This document shows, piece after piece, positions 43,664 to 52,831 of a DNA stretch of 64,000 bases. Under the pieces are notes generated by a model. That model was not told where the DNA came from, ran no database searches, and worked only from the letters and a program-made list of their open reading frames with translations. Every line of letters begins with the position of its first letter. Within the stretch, counting starts at the first letter, position 1. The position numbers were made by a program, and so were the translations under genes. The stretch lies in NCBI GenBank assembly GCA_031400505.1, contig JANNPZ010000092.1:46427-110426 (forward strand), read 5' to 3'. The DNA is from JAIYDJ01 sp031400505 (lineage in GTDB: Bacteria > Pseudomonadota > Alphaproteobacteria > Rhodobacterales > Rhodobacteraceae).

Positions 43664-44827
43664 ATGGATTTCGGCCTTTCCAGCGAACAGCAGATGATCG
43701 TCGATGCGACCCGCGCCTTCGTGGAAACCGAGCTTTATCCCCACGAAGCCGAGGTGGAACGCACCGGCGTGCTGCGCCCCGAACTGCGCGAAGAGATCGC
43801 CGCAAAAGCCCGCGCAGCCGGGCTTTATGCCGCCAACATGCCCGAAGAGGTCGGCGGTGCCGGTCTTGATACACTCACGTGGCTTCTCTACGAAAAAGAG
43901 CTGGGCAAGGCCAACTACGCCCTGCACTGGACCTGCGTTTCCCGCCCGTCGAACATCCTGCTGGCCTGCACGCCCGAACAACGTGAGCGCTACCTGTTCC
44001 CCTGCATCCGCGGGACCCGGCACGACTGCCAGGCGATGACGGAGCCCGAAGCAGGGTCAGATTTGCGCGGGATGAAGTCCACAGCGCGCCAAGATGCAGG
44101 CGATTGGGTGCTCAATGGCACCAAGCATTTCATCAGCCACGCCGATGTCGCCGATTTCGCCATCGTCTGGATGGCGAGCGGCGAAGAGGAAACGCCACGG
44201 GGCCCGAAAAAACTGATCACCGCCTTTCTGGTGGACAAGGGCACGCCGGGGTTCACCATACGCGACGGCTACCGCAACGTGTCGCACCGCGGCTACAACA
44301 ACATGATCCTTGAATTCGACGATTGCCGGGTGCCGGCGTCGCAAATACTCGGCAATGTTCATCAGGGCTTCGAGGTGGCGGGCAAATGGCTTGGGGCGAC
44401 GCGACTGCAAGTGGCCTCAACCTGTCTGGGCCGCGCGGAACGCGCCTTGGGCTTGGCCATCGCCTTTGCGGCTGAACGCCGTCAGTTCGGACAACAAATC
44501 GGCAAGTTTCAGGGAATTTCGTTCAAGCTGGCAGATATGGCCATGGAACTGAAGGCAGCCGAATTGCTGACGCGCGAGGCCGCGTGGAAATATGACATGG
44601 GAACGGTATCGGAAGCCGACATGGCCATGGCCAAGCTGAAGGCCACAGAGGCTCTGGCCATGATTGCGGACGAGGCGATCCAGATACACGGCGGGATGGG
44701 TCTGATGGACGATCTGCCGTTGGAACGCATCTGGCGTGATGCGAGAGTAGAGAGGATTTGGGAAGGAACGTCCGAAATCCAGCGTCACATCATCAGCCGC
44801 GAATTGTTAAGACGGCACGGGGGGTAG
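43664..44827 (+). CDS. acyl-CoA dehydrogenase (gamma-butyrobetainyl-CoA candidate)
   Basis: A 387-residue FAD acyl-CoA dehydrogenase. FAD/substrate signatures are CQAMTEPEAGSDLRGM and the late QIHGGMGLMDDLPLERIWRD. The catalytic Glu is in WEGTSEIQ, near residue 367. In a carnitine cluster it most likely makes crotonobetainyl-CoA from gamma-butyrobetainyl-CoA. A GTG two codons earlier (43658) overlaps the SDR stop and is an alternative start. A palindrome follows 14 bases after the stop. Confidence 0.92.
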   Translation: MDFGLSSEQQMIVDATRAFVETELYPHEAEVERTGVLRPELREEIAAKARAAGLYAANMPEEVGGAGLDTLTWLLYEKELGKANYALHWTCVSRPSNILLACTPEQRERYLFPCIRGTRHDCQAMTEPEAGSDLRGMKSTARQDAGDWVLNGTKHFISHADVADFAIVWMASGEEETPRGPKKLITAFLVDKGTPGFTIRDGYRNVSHRGYNNMILEFDDCRVPASQILGNVHQGFEVAGKWLGATRLQVASTCLGRAERALGLAIAFAAERRQFGQQIGKFQGISFKLADMAMELKAAELLTREAAWKYDMGTVSEADMAMAKLKATEALAMIADEAIQIHGGMGLMDDLPLERIWRDARVERIWEGTSEIQRHIISRELLRRHGG

Positions 44828-44840
44828 ACGGAAAGAGAAA

Positions 44841-44889
44841 GGGGGCTGTCTGCCCCCCTCTTCGCCTGCGCGCCTTACCCCCCGAGGAT
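44841..44889. repeat. palindromic repeat, family B, copy 2 (inverted)
   Basis: GGGGGC (44841–44846) and GCCCCC (44852–44857) flank TGTCT, followed after a spacer by TTACCCCCCGAGGATG. The complement matches the element at 29396–29445 in core and hairpin. Placed just after the acyl-CoA dehydrogenase stop, it may end its transcript. Confidence 0.7.
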
Positions 44890-44965
44890 GTTTTTGAACA
44901 GATGAAGTAACCGGATGTTAACCTTGCACCGCAGCACTGAACCGGCCGAACAGGGAGGGATCCCG

Positions 44966-45106
44966 ATGACGGCAACAGGTGATAAGTCCCTGCTCTCGTC
45001 TGTGAGAGCAGAGAAAACTGTTCTTCTATCACGTTGGCCCAAATATCCCACGGGGGTCCGGGGGTGTGAAACCCCCGGCGCTCGCAGCGAAAGCGAGGCT
45101 TGGTGA
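44966..45106 (+). CDS. small frame coupled to the acyl-CoA synthetase start
   Basis: A 46-codon frame starting at an ATG preceded by AGGGAGGG, a strong ribosome binding site. The first half is MTATGDKSLLSSVRAEKTVL. The second half (LSRWPKYPTGVRGCETPGAR) is encoded by the family A repeat. Its TGA (45104–45106) overlaps the ATG of the synthetase gene (TGATG). No family is recognised. It may be a leader that couples translation, or a chance frame. Confidence 0.35.
   Translation: MTATGDKSLLSSVRAEKTVLLSRWPKYPTGVRGCETPGARSESEAW
45038..45077. repeat. palindromic repeat, family A, copy 3
   Basis: CCCAAATATCCCACGGGGGT is followed by CCGGGGGTGTGAAACCCCCG. The sequence just after it (CTCGC…GCGAG, 45081–45097) forms a further hairpin that overlaps the GAGG (45095–45098) before the synthetase ATG. 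Confidence 0.85.
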
Positions 45107-47088
45107 TGGCGCGTATCAACCGCCTTTTGCGCCCACGCCATATCGCCGTTCTGGGTTCCGGATGGGCAGAAAACGTGATCGAGCAGACGACAAAGATGGC
45201 CTTTTCCGGTTCGGTTTGGCCGGTCCATCCCACCAAGGCAACGATTGGTGGTCTGCCGGCCTATGCGTCCATTGCCGACCTGCCCGAACCGCCCGACGCC
45301 ACGTTCATCGGCGTCAACAGGTTTGCAACTGTTGATGTGGTGGCAGAACTGGCAGCAGTCGGCGCAGGTGGGGCAATCTGTTTTGCCAGCGGCTGGACTG
45401 AAGCCGGGGCACCTGAGTTGCAGGCGCAGCTGATCGCGGCGGCAGGGGATATGCCGATTCTTGGGCCGAACTGCTATGGCGTGATCAACTATCTGGATGG
45501 GGCACTTCTATGGCCGGATCAGCATGGCGGCGTTCGGGTTGACCGTGGCGTGGCCTTGCTCAGCCAGTCGTCGAACATCGTGATCAACCTCAGCATGCAG
45601 GCGCGCGCCTTGCCAGTGGCTTATGTCGCCTGTCTGGGCAATGCGGCAGTGGTCGGATTGGCGGAACTGGCTGGCGCGCTGCTGGCCGACGAACGGGTGA
45701 CGGCACTGGGCCTCTATGTGGAAGGCATCGACGACGCCCCGGCGTTTGCCGCACTGGCGCAGGCCGCGCGGGCGGCCGGCAAGGGAATTGTTTGTATCAA
45801 ATCGGGAAAGACCGACCTCAGCCGGACGGCCGCAGCGTCGCACACGGCGTCGTTGGCCGGGGGTGGTGCCGCATCAAGCGCCTATCTGCGCCAGATCGGG
45901 GTGGCAGAGGTTTCGAGCCCGGCCGAATTGATCGAAACGCTGAAGATCTTGCATGTGCACGGGCCTGGTCTGGGGCGGCGGGTCTGCTCGTTGTCCTGTT
46001 CGGGCGGAGAGGCGGGGCTCGTCGCCGACCTCGCGGCGCCGTTCGGCATCGGTTTTGCGCCGCCCTCGGACGCGCAGCGGGTACGGCTGACCGAGATTCT
46101 GGGGCCGATCGTGACAGTTTCCAACCCGTTGGACTATCATACCTTCATCTGGGGCGACAGGCCGCGGACCACGGATGTGTTCACCGTGATGCTGCGTGAA
46201 TATGATGCCGGCATGTTCATCATCGACCCGCCGCGCCCGGATCGCTGTGATCCGTCGGGCTATGAGCCGGCCTTGCAGGCGATTGTGGCGGCGGCGCAAG
46301 CGACGGGTAAACCCGCCTTTCCGGTGGCATCGCTTCCTGAAAATTTTGACGAGAGCAGAGCCACCGCACTTATGGCGCAAGGCGTCGTGACACTTATGGG
46401 GCTCGAGACGGCGCTTGCTGCGATCTGCGCAGCGCAGGTTGCCCCGGGGGTGCCAGACTGGGCACCCCTGACAGCGCTCCCCCAACGCGAAGGTCGGGCT
46501 CTAAGCGAAGCCGAGGCCAAAGCGGTCCTTTCAAAGGCCGGTGTCGTTGTCCCGCGTGGGGTGCACGCAAAAACGCTGCGTGGGCTGGATGTGGCAGGGT
46601 TGACGCCGCCCTTTGCGCTGAAAGGGCTGGGGTTTGCCCACAAGACCGAGGCTGGGGCCGTGCGGTTGGGGCTGACGTCTTTGGCGGGGCAGGCAGAAAT
46701 CCCGGGCGCCACCGGGTATCTGGCGGAAGAGATGGTGACAGGTTCGCTGGCCGAAGTCCTGATCGGCTTTCGGCGCGATCCGGTCTATGGGGTGACGCTG
46801 ACCGTTGGCATGGGCGGGGTTGCGGCGGAATTGTTGGCGGATGTGGTGACGCTGGTTCTGCCGGTGTCCGAGCGTCAGGTCCTTGAGGCAATGCGCAAGC
46901 TGCAGTTGTGGCCGTTGCTGGATGGCTATCGCGGGCGTCCGAAGGCGGATGTCGGTGCCGTGGCCGCGATGGCGGTGCAGGTGGCGGCGTTGATGACGAC
47001 CGGCGATTTTGAAGAAATCGAGATCAATCCGGTCTTGGTCCGGGCAAATGGGGCGGTCGCGGTAGACGCGCTGATCAGGAAGGTGTGA
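45106..47088 (+). CDS. NDP-forming acyl-CoA synthetase
   Basis: A 660-residue acetate–CoA ligase (ADP-forming) family protein with fused alpha and beta parts. Order: CoA-binding Rossmann domain (RHIAVLGSGWAENVI), succinyl-CoA-ligase-like domains with the phospho-His in AASHTASLAGGG, and a C-terminal ATP-grasp (LKGLGFAHKTEAGAVRLGL, EIEINPVLV). In this cluster it probably activates gamma-butyrobetaine or a related trimethylammonium acid. Start ATG at 45106, overlapping a small upstream frame. Next gene follows with overlap. Confidence 0.92.
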   Translation: MARINRLLRPRHIAVLGSGWAENVIEQTTKMAFSGSVWPVHPTKATIGGLPAYASIADLPEPPDATFIGVNRFATVDVVAELAAVGAGGAICFASGWTEAGAPELQAQLIAAAGDMPILGPNCYGVINYLDGALLWPDQHGGVRVDRGVALLSQSSNIVINLSMQARALPVAYVACLGNAAVVGLAELAGALLADERVTALGLYVEGIDDAPAFAALAQAARAAGKGIVCIKSGKTDLSRTAAASHTASLAGGGAASSAYLRQIGVAEVSSPAELIETLKILHVHGPGLGRRVCSLSCSGGEAGLVADLAAPFGIGFAPPSDAQRVRLTEILGPIVTVSNPLDYHTFIWGDRPRTTDVFTVMLREYDAGMFIIDPPRPDRCDPSGYEPALQAIVAAAQATGKPAFPVASLPENFDESRATALMAQGVVTLMGLETALAAICAAQVAPGVPDWAPLTALPQREGRALSEAEAKAVLSKAGVVVPRGVHAKTLRGLDVAGLTPPFALKGLGFAHKTEAGAVRLGLTSLAGQAEIPGATGYLAEEMVTGSLAEVLIGFRRDPVYGVTLTVGMGGVAAELLADVVTLVLPVSERQVLEAMRKLQLWPLLDGYRGRPKADVGAVAAMAVQVAALMTTGDFEEIEINPVLVRANGAVAVDALIRKV

Positions 47089-47882
47089 TGGAGATGTTGG
47101 CAGACGGACCGATCAGAACGCGGGTAGAAGGCGCGGTGCTGGAGGTGACGCTGGATCGCCCGAAGGCCAACGCCATTGATCTCGCGACCAGCCGGATCAT
47201 GGGGCAAGTGTTCCGCGCGTTCCGCGATGATGACGGGTTGCGGGTGGCAATCCTGCGGGCAGAAGGAAGCAAGTTCTTTTGCCCCGGCTGGGATCTGAAG
47301 GCGGCAGCGGGCGGCGACGCGGTGGACGGCGACTATGGCGTGGGTGGCTTTGGCGGGTTGCAGGAGTTGCCGCATCTGAACAAACCGGTGATCGCGGCGG
47401 TCAACGGAATCTGTTGTGGCGGCGGGCTGGAGCTGGCCTTGTCGTGCGATCTGATCCTGTGCGCGGACTCGGCCACCTTTGCGCTGCCAGAGATCAGGTC
47501 AGGTACAGTGGCGGATGCGGCCTCGATCAAGCTGCCAAAGCGCATTCCCTATCACGTCGCGATGGATCTATTGCTGACCGGGCGCTGGTTTGATGCCGAA
47601 GAGGCGCTGCGTTGGGGGATCGTCAAAGAGGTGTGCCGGGGCGAAGACCTGCTCGGCAAGGCATGGGACCTTGCACGGCTGTTGGAAAGTGGCCCGCCGC
47701 TGGTTTATGCGGCGATCAAGGAAGTGGTGCGCGAAGCTGAAGCGATGCGGTTTCAGGATGCGATGAACCGGATCACCAAACGGCAACTCGCGACGGTGGA
47801 CCGGCTTTACTCCAGCGAGGATCAGCTTGAAGGCGCACGCGCCTTTGCCGAAAAGCGCGACCCGGTCTGGAAGGGCCGCTAG
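47088..47882 (+). CDS. enoyl-CoA hydratase, carnitinyl-CoA dehydratase (CaiD)-like
   Basis: A 264-residue crotonase-fold enzyme. The oxyanion hole is seen as GSKFFCPGWDLKAAAGG and GICCGGGLELALSCDL. The stretch DGDYGVGGFGGLQELPHLNK resembles CaiD. It would hydrate crotonobetainyl-CoA to L-carnitinyl-CoA, linking the acyl-CoA dehydrogenase to carnitine. Starts at 47085 (GTG), 47088 or 47094 (ATG) are all possible. It overlaps the synthetase stop, so they form one unit. Confidence 0.9.
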   Translation: MEMLADGPIRTRVEGAVLEVTLDRPKANAIDLATSRIMGQVFRAFRDDDGLRVAILRAEGSKFFCPGWDLKAAAGGDAVDGDYGVGGFGGLQELPHLNKPVIAAVNGICCGGGLELALSCDLILCADSATFALPEIRSGTVADAASIKLPKRIPYHVAMDLLLTGRWFDAEEALRWGIVKEVCRGEDLLGKAWDLARLLESGPPLVYAAIKEVVREAEAMRFQDAMNRITKRQLATVDRLYSSEDQLEGARAFAEKRDPVWKGR

Positions 47883-47902
47883 CACCGGGCAGGTCAACGG
47901 GG

Positions 47903-48781
47903 TCAGTTGGCGCGGCCGGCCAAGCGGGCCAGCTTGTTTCTTACCCGGTCCGCGAAGGGGACTGCCGTTGCGTGATAGAATTCAGTCACGCGGTTCATCA
48001 ATGGCCCGGTTGCGATGATCGGGCGGGTTTCCTGCGAGTAATGTTTGCCGAACGTAGTACGGTGGCTGAACGGATTGCCGTAAATCGAATAGGCAAGGCC
48101 GATGTCCGTCTCAAAACGGACATAGCGATGCGGATAAGTCGCGCGCAGCGGGTGAATGGCCAGCGTATAGGCGATCGGCCCGGTCATCCGCAGAACTCCC
48201 ATGCGCCCGACCCCGTGGCGCAATGGGTTGTAGTTCGTGATGTTGTCAAGCACCGAACCGAGCACGGCGCGCAGCAGGGGATGCCCCGGCACCGTGCACA
48301 AGAACCAGTTCACGTATTCGCAGCCTTGGATATGCGCGGTTTCGCGGTGATTGCCCTTGCCTGCGGGCAAGTCACGCAGTTCTGCCCATTGGCTGATCAA
48401 GAAGCTGTCATCGGGCAGCAGAACGGACTCGAGCGGACGGGTCGTCGCCGACTTCGTGTCAAGATACAGGCCGCCATGCGCATAACACAGCAGATACCGC
48501 AGCAGGTCGCTGCGTGCGGCATAGTAGACCGGATCGATGCTCAGGTAGGTCGCTAGCATCTGTGGGCCGTAGAAGTCGCCGATAAACTGCTCGGCCAAGG
48601 CCCTGTCATAAAAGCGGTATTCCCATTCGGGATTGGCCGCGCGCATCGTGGCGATACTGGCCTGCACTTCGGCGGGTTGGGCGGCAGAACCGTCAAAGTA
48701 GATCTGGTTAATGATGCGGGGAATCCGCGTGCCGGTTTCCACCTCGCGAAGGACTGGCCGTTCGTGCTGCCGTTCTAACAA
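47903..48781 (-). CDS. glycosyltransferase, GT32/capsular type
   Basis: A 292-residue glycosyltransferase. IPRIINQIYFDG is the family opening, and ARSDLLRYLLCYAHGGLYLD is the donor region. The usual DxD is replaced by DTK (YLDTKSATTRPL), a variant seen among capsular-polysaccharide transferases. It is cytoplasmic without a signal. Convergent with the CaiD-like gene and unrelated to catabolism, it may act in surface glycans. Confidence 0.88.
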   Translation of the reverse strand: MLERQHERPVLREVETGTRIPRIINQIYFDGSAAQPAEVQASIATMRAANPEWEYRFYDRALAEQFIGDFYGPQMLATYLSIDPVYYAARSDLLRYLLCYAHGGLYLDTKSATTRPLESVLLPDDSFLISQWAELRDLPAGKGNHRETAHIQGCEYVNWFLCTVPGHPLLRAVLGSVLDNITNYNPLRHGVGRMGVLRMTGPIAYTLAIHPLRATYPHRYVRFETDIGLAYSIYGNPFSHRTTFGKHYSQETRPIIATGPLMNRVTEFYHATAVPFADRVRNKLARLAGRAN

Positions 48782-49136
48782 TTTCGCACAATCTTTTAGT
48801 TGCCAAACAAAATGCGATGGCGCTGACCTGCGCTGCGCCCCGCACAGGTGCCTTACTTGAGCTATAGGATCAAGACGATTCGGGCCGGATCACCTGATGT
48901 GCGGGGCGGCACAGGGCGGCACCCTCCACGGCCAGAGAGGGCGACTTTGGCGCTGTTTGCCATGACGGGCCTTCGTTCAAAGGGTGTGCCCTTGGCTACC
49001 GGAAGGGCTGGCTGGCGCGGCAACCCGGATGCATGGTCACCGCCTCGCAAAAGCGACCTGTCAAAGTCGCATTTTACACCGCGTTCGGGAAAGACACCCG
49101 ATAACGCTGACGGCAATGCTGTGGCGCGGGGACGGA
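48782..49136. other. 355-base gap without a recognised gene
   Basis: This stretch separates the divergent GT32 and GMC genes. An open frame runs through much of it into the GMC gene but lacks family resemblance and a site at its start. It must hold both promoters. No repeat of family A or B is present. Confidence 0.5.
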
Positions 49137-50747
49137 ATGGACACCGATTACATTATCGTGGGCGCAGGGTCTGCCGGCTGTGTGCTGGCGAACCGGCTTT
49201 CGGAAAGTGGCAAGCATCGGGTGACGGTGCTGGAGGCAGGGGGAACGGACGCACGGTTCTTTGTGCATCTGCCGCTGGGCTATGGCAAGCTTTTTTACAA
49301 CCCCAAGGTGAACTGGATGTACCAGACCGAACCGGATCCGGGGTTGTTGGGGCAGCGGGACTATTGGCCGCGCGGCAAGATCCTTGGCGGCTCTTCTTCG
49401 ATCAATGCGATGGTATACATTCGCGGACACAAGGCCGACTATGACGAATGGGGGGCCGAGAATCCCGGCTGGGGCTGGCCGGAAGTGCGGGCCGCGTACA
49501 TGGCGATGGAAGATACCGAAGCCGGAGGAGACGCCTGGCGCGGCACGGGCGGGCCCCTGTTCATTTCGGAAAACCGCAAGGGTCTGCATCCGCTGGTGAA
49601 AGATTACATCGCGGCCTGCGGGCAGGCGGGGCTGGCGTATAACCATGATTTCAACGGGGCTGAACAGGAAGGCGCCGGGACCTATCAACTGACGGTGAAG
49701 AACGCGCGGCGCAATTCTGCGGCGCGGGCGTTCCTGTGGCCGGCGATGGGGCGAAAGAACCTGCAAGTGTTGACCGGGGCCCATGTCGTGCGCGTTATCT
49801 TCGAGGATGGCCGCGCGGTGGGGGTAGAGTATCGCCACAAAGGGGAAATGGTGACGCTGCGCTGTAGGCGCGAAGTTATCCTGTCGGGCGGGGCGATCAA
49901 CTCGCCGCAATTGTTGCAGCTTTCGGGGGTGGGGCCGGGGGCGCTGCTGGCCGGGCTGGGCGTGCCGGTTGTGGTGGATAACCCGAATGTCGGGGATCAT
50001 CTGAGCGACCACCAGGGGCTGAATTACACCTGGAAAATGAAAGTCGCGACCTACAACTCGATGCTGCGCCCCTGGTGGGGCAAGCTGTTTGTCGGGCTGC
50101 AATACGTGTTCACCGGGGGGGGGCCCTTGGCCAAGTCGATCAACCACGGAGGGGGGTTCTTCAAGACCTCGCCCGACCTTGATCGGCCCAACATGCAGTT
50201 GTACATGCAGGCATTTTCCACGCTGATCCCGAAAGACGGCGAACGGCCCCTGTTGACGCCGGACCCTTTCCAGGGTTTGTCGCTGGGGCTGTCGAACTGC
50301 CGCCCGACCAGCAGGGGTCACATCCGGGTCAACTCGCCGGACCCATTTGCGCATCCGGTCATCACGGCGAATGCCTTTTCTACCAATCATGATGTCGAAG
50401 AGATGCTGTTGGCCTGCAAATTCCTGCGAAGCATCGCGGATCAACCGGCTTTTTCGCGTTTGATGGAAGAAGAGTTGCGGCCAGGGCGCAAAGTGCGGAC
50501 GGATGACGAAATCATCACCGATTTCCGGCGCAGGTCGGGAACGGTGTACCACCCAAGCTGCACGTGCCGGATGGGCCCCGACCCCGCGACTTCGGTTGTG
50601 GATGCCAGATTGCGCGTCCATGGGGTGACGGGGCTGCGGGTGATCGACGCGTCGTCGTTTGCCAAGCTGATGGCAGGCAACACAAACGGTCCCGCGATGA
50701 TGATGGGCTGGAAGGGTGCCGAACTGGTTCTGGCCGACGCTGGGTGA
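49137..50747 (+). CDS. GMC oxidoreductase (choline dehydrogenase-like)
   Basis: A 536-residue FAD enzyme. The N-terminus DYIIVGAGSAGCVLANRLSE binds FAD. GGSSSINAMVYIRGH is GMC signature 1, and GGAINSPQLLQLSGVG is signature 2. His472 (YHPSCTCRMG) and Asn515 (AGNTNGPAMM) form the active pair. BetA is the obvious relative and fits betC and carnitine genes nearby, but many GMC alcohol dehydrogenases look alike. Start ATG at 49137 after GGGGACGGA. Confidence 0.9.
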   Translation: MDTDYIIVGAGSAGCVLANRLSESGKHRVTVLEAGGTDARFFVHLPLGYGKLFYNPKVNWMYQTEPDPGLLGQRDYWPRGKILGGSSSINAMVYIRGHKADYDEWGAENPGWGWPEVRAAYMAMEDTEAGGDAWRGTGGPLFISENRKGLHPLVKDYIAACGQAGLAYNHDFNGAEQEGAGTYQLTVKNARRNSAARAFLWPAMGRKNLQVLTGAHVVRVIFEDGRAVGVEYRHKGEMVTLRCRREVILSGGAINSPQLLQLSGVGPGALLAGLGVPVVVDNPNVGDHLSDHQGLNYTWKMKVATYNSMLRPWWGKLFVGLQYVFTGGGPLAKSINHGGGFFKTSPDLDRPNMQLYMQAFSTLIPKDGERPLLTPDPFQGLSLGLSNCRPTSRGHIRVNSPDPFAHPVITANAFSTNHDVEEMLLACKFLRSIADQPAFSRLMEEELRPGRKVRTDDEIITDFRRRSGTVYHPSCTCRMGPDPATSVVDARLRVHGVTGLRVIDASSFAKLMAGNTNGPAMMMGWKGAELVLADAG

Positions 50748-50792
50748 CGGGGGCCAGACGCGCGACGGGGGGCCATGCGCGCTGCTGGCCCC

Positions 50793-52802
50793 CTACGCGA
50801 CGTCAAGCAATCCCCGCCCCTTCAGCAAAGGCTCGACCCCCGGCATCCGTCCGCGAAACCGGGTATACAGGACCTCGGCCGGTTCCAACCCGCCCGCAGA
50901 CAGGATATGCTTTTCCAAAAGCGCAGCCGTCGCGGGATCAAACGGATCGCCCGCCTCCTCGAACGCCGCAAAAGCATCGGCGTCCATCACTTCGGACCAC
51001 ATGTAGCTGTAATAGCCGCTGGAATAGCCGTCGCCGGTAAAGATATGGGCAAAATGCGGCGTCGCGTGGCGCATTCGGATTGCGCGCGGCATTCCCAGCG
51101 CCTCCAGAACCTCGGCCTGTTTCTGCATCGGGTCTGCGGGCGGCGCGCCTTCGTGGAAGGCAAGGTCAACCAGCGCCGAGGACAGGAATTCGACTGTCGC
51201 AAATCCCTGATCATAGGTCCCGGCGTCCAGCAGCCGCTGCAACATGTCAGCGGGCATCGGCGCGCCTGTCGCATGGTGGCGCGCGTGTTTTGACAGCACT
51301 TCGGGAACCTCCAGCCAGTGTTCGTAAAGCTGGCTCGGCAGTTCGACGAAGTCCCGCGCCACCGAGGTGCCCGAGATGAACCCGTAGGTCACATCCGACA
51401 ACATCTGATGCAGCGCATGGCCGAATTCGTGAAACAGCGTTCGCGCATCGTCATAGGACAAGAGGCTTGGCGTGCCTTTGGCAAAGTTGCACACGTTCAC
51501 AACGATGGGCCGCTGATCACCCCCCAGTTTGCGCTGGCTGCGCATCGCCGAGCACCAGGCACCCGAGCGTTTCGATCCCCGCGCGAAATAATCCCCGATG
51601 AACACCGCAACATGGGCGCCATGCCGCGTCACCTCCCACGCCCGCGCATCCGGGTGATAAAGGGGCAGATCCAGCGCATGAAACTCCAGCCCGAACAGCC
51701 GGTTCGCGCAATCGAACTGTGCGGCCAGCATCGCCTCCAGCGACAGATACGGCTTCAGCACCGTTTCATCCAGATCATGCTCGGCGCGGCGGCGTTTCTC
51801 GGAATAATAGCGCCAGTCCCAGGGCTCCAGCGGCCCGGCGATGCCGTCGGCGTGCAGCATCGCCTCCAGCACGGCGGCATCCTGCAACGCCTTGGCCCGT
51901 GCGGGCTGCCAGACCCGCATCAAAAGCGCGCGCACCGCGCCCGGAGTCTTGGCCATCTCGGGTTCAAGCTTGTAGTCGGCAAAGCTGGCATAGCCCAACA
52001 CGGCCGCGCGTTCTGCCCGCAATGCAAGGATCTCGGTGGTCACAGCGCGGTTGTCGGACGCATTGCCATTCGCCCCGCGTGCGGTCCAAGCCTCGTAGGC
52101 GCGCTGCCGCAGCGCCCGGCGCGACGAAAATTGCAGGAACGGCACGATCAGCGAGCGGTTGAGCGTGACCACTGGCCCCAAACTCTTTTCGGCCCCTGCC
52201 GCACGCGCGCTGTCCAGAACGAAGGCGGGCAAGCCGTCCAGATCGTCCTCGGCCAGTTCCATGAACCAGTCCCGCTCTTCGGCCAGCAGGTTCTGACTGA
52301 ACGCCGTGCCCAGCACCGCCAGCCTTGCCTTCACATCCGTCAGCCGCGCAGCCTCGGCCCCCTCCAGCAGCGCGCCCGACCGCACGAACATCTGGCGGTA
52401 CAGCGTCAGCACCCGAAGCTCTTCGCCCATCAGGGTATCGCGATCAGCCCAGACCGCCTCTAGCCGGGTGAACAGGGCCTTGTTGTTGGTCACTTCCGAG
52501 GCAAAGGCGCTCATCTTTGGGGCCAGATCGCGCTGCAGTTCTTCGCGCGCAGGCGTACTGTCAGCCCCGGCGAGGTTGTAAAACACCCCTGACACCCGGT
52601 CGAGGGCACCCTCGGCCAATTCCAGCGCGGCAACCGTATTTGCAAAGCTCGCAGGCTCCGGGTCAGCCGCAATCGCCGCAATTTTTTCGCGCGCCTCTGC
52701 CAGAGCGGCATCGAAGGCCGGCGCAAAATCGGCATCTGTGATCTGGCCAAAGGGCGGCAGCCCAAAGGGTGTCTGCCAGACTTCCATCAAAACACTGTTC
52801 AT
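50793..52802 (-). CDS. M3-family oligopeptidase (Dcp/OpdA-like)
   Basis: A 669-residue zinc metallopeptidase. The HExxH site is LFHEFGHALHQML near residue 457, with the third ligand expected in the following DFVELPSQLYEHWL. It degrades short peptides in the cytoplasm. The start at 52802 has GAGGG upstream. The Dcp-like C-terminus (YSSGYYSYMWSEVMDADAF) supports peptidyl-dipeptidase. It lies just after era on the same strand and could be co-transcribed. Confidence 0.95.
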   Translation of the reverse strand: MNSVLMEVWQTPFGLPPFGQITDADFAPAFDAALAEAREKIAAIAADPEPASFANTVAALELAEGALDRVSGVFYNLAGADSTPAREELQRDLAPKMSAFASEVTNNKALFTRLEAVWADRDTLMGEELRVLTLYRQMFVRSGALLEGAEAARLTDVKARLAVLGTAFSQNLLAEERDWFMELAEDDLDGLPAFVLDSARAAGAEKSLGPVVTLNRSLIVPFLQFSSRRALRQRAYEAWTARGANGNASDNRAVTTEILALRAERAAVLGYASFADYKLEPEMAKTPGAVRALLMRVWQPARAKALQDAAVLEAMLHADGIAGPLEPWDWRYYSEKRRRAEHDLDETVLKPYLSLEAMLAAQFDCANRLFGLEFHALDLPLYHPDARAWEVTRHGAHVAVFIGDYFARGSKRSGAWCSAMRSQRKLGGDQRPIVVNVCNFAKGTPSLLSYDDARTLFHEFGHALHQMLSDVTYGFISGTSVARDFVELPSQLYEHWLEVPEVLSKHARHHATGAPMPADMLQRLLDAGTYDQGFATVEFLSSALVDLAFHEGAPPADPMQKQAEVLEALGMPRAIRMRHATPHFAHIFTGDGYSSGYYSYMWSEVMDADAFAAFEEAGDPFDPATAALLEKHILSAGGLEPAEVLYTRFRGRMPGVEPLLKGRGLLDVA

Positions 52803-52831
52803 CCGCTGCCCTCTTTCGCGCGCATCTGGCG

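Noticed and set aside
45080..45098. Riboswitch before the acyl-CoA synthetase
   Set aside because: Only a short hairpin over the ribosome binding site is seen. None of the known riboswitch cores fits.
48848..49444. Frame beginning MPYLSYRIKTIRAG between the GT32 and GMC genes
   Set aside because: It runs out of frame into the GMC gene and has no homology. I treat the gap as non-coding.
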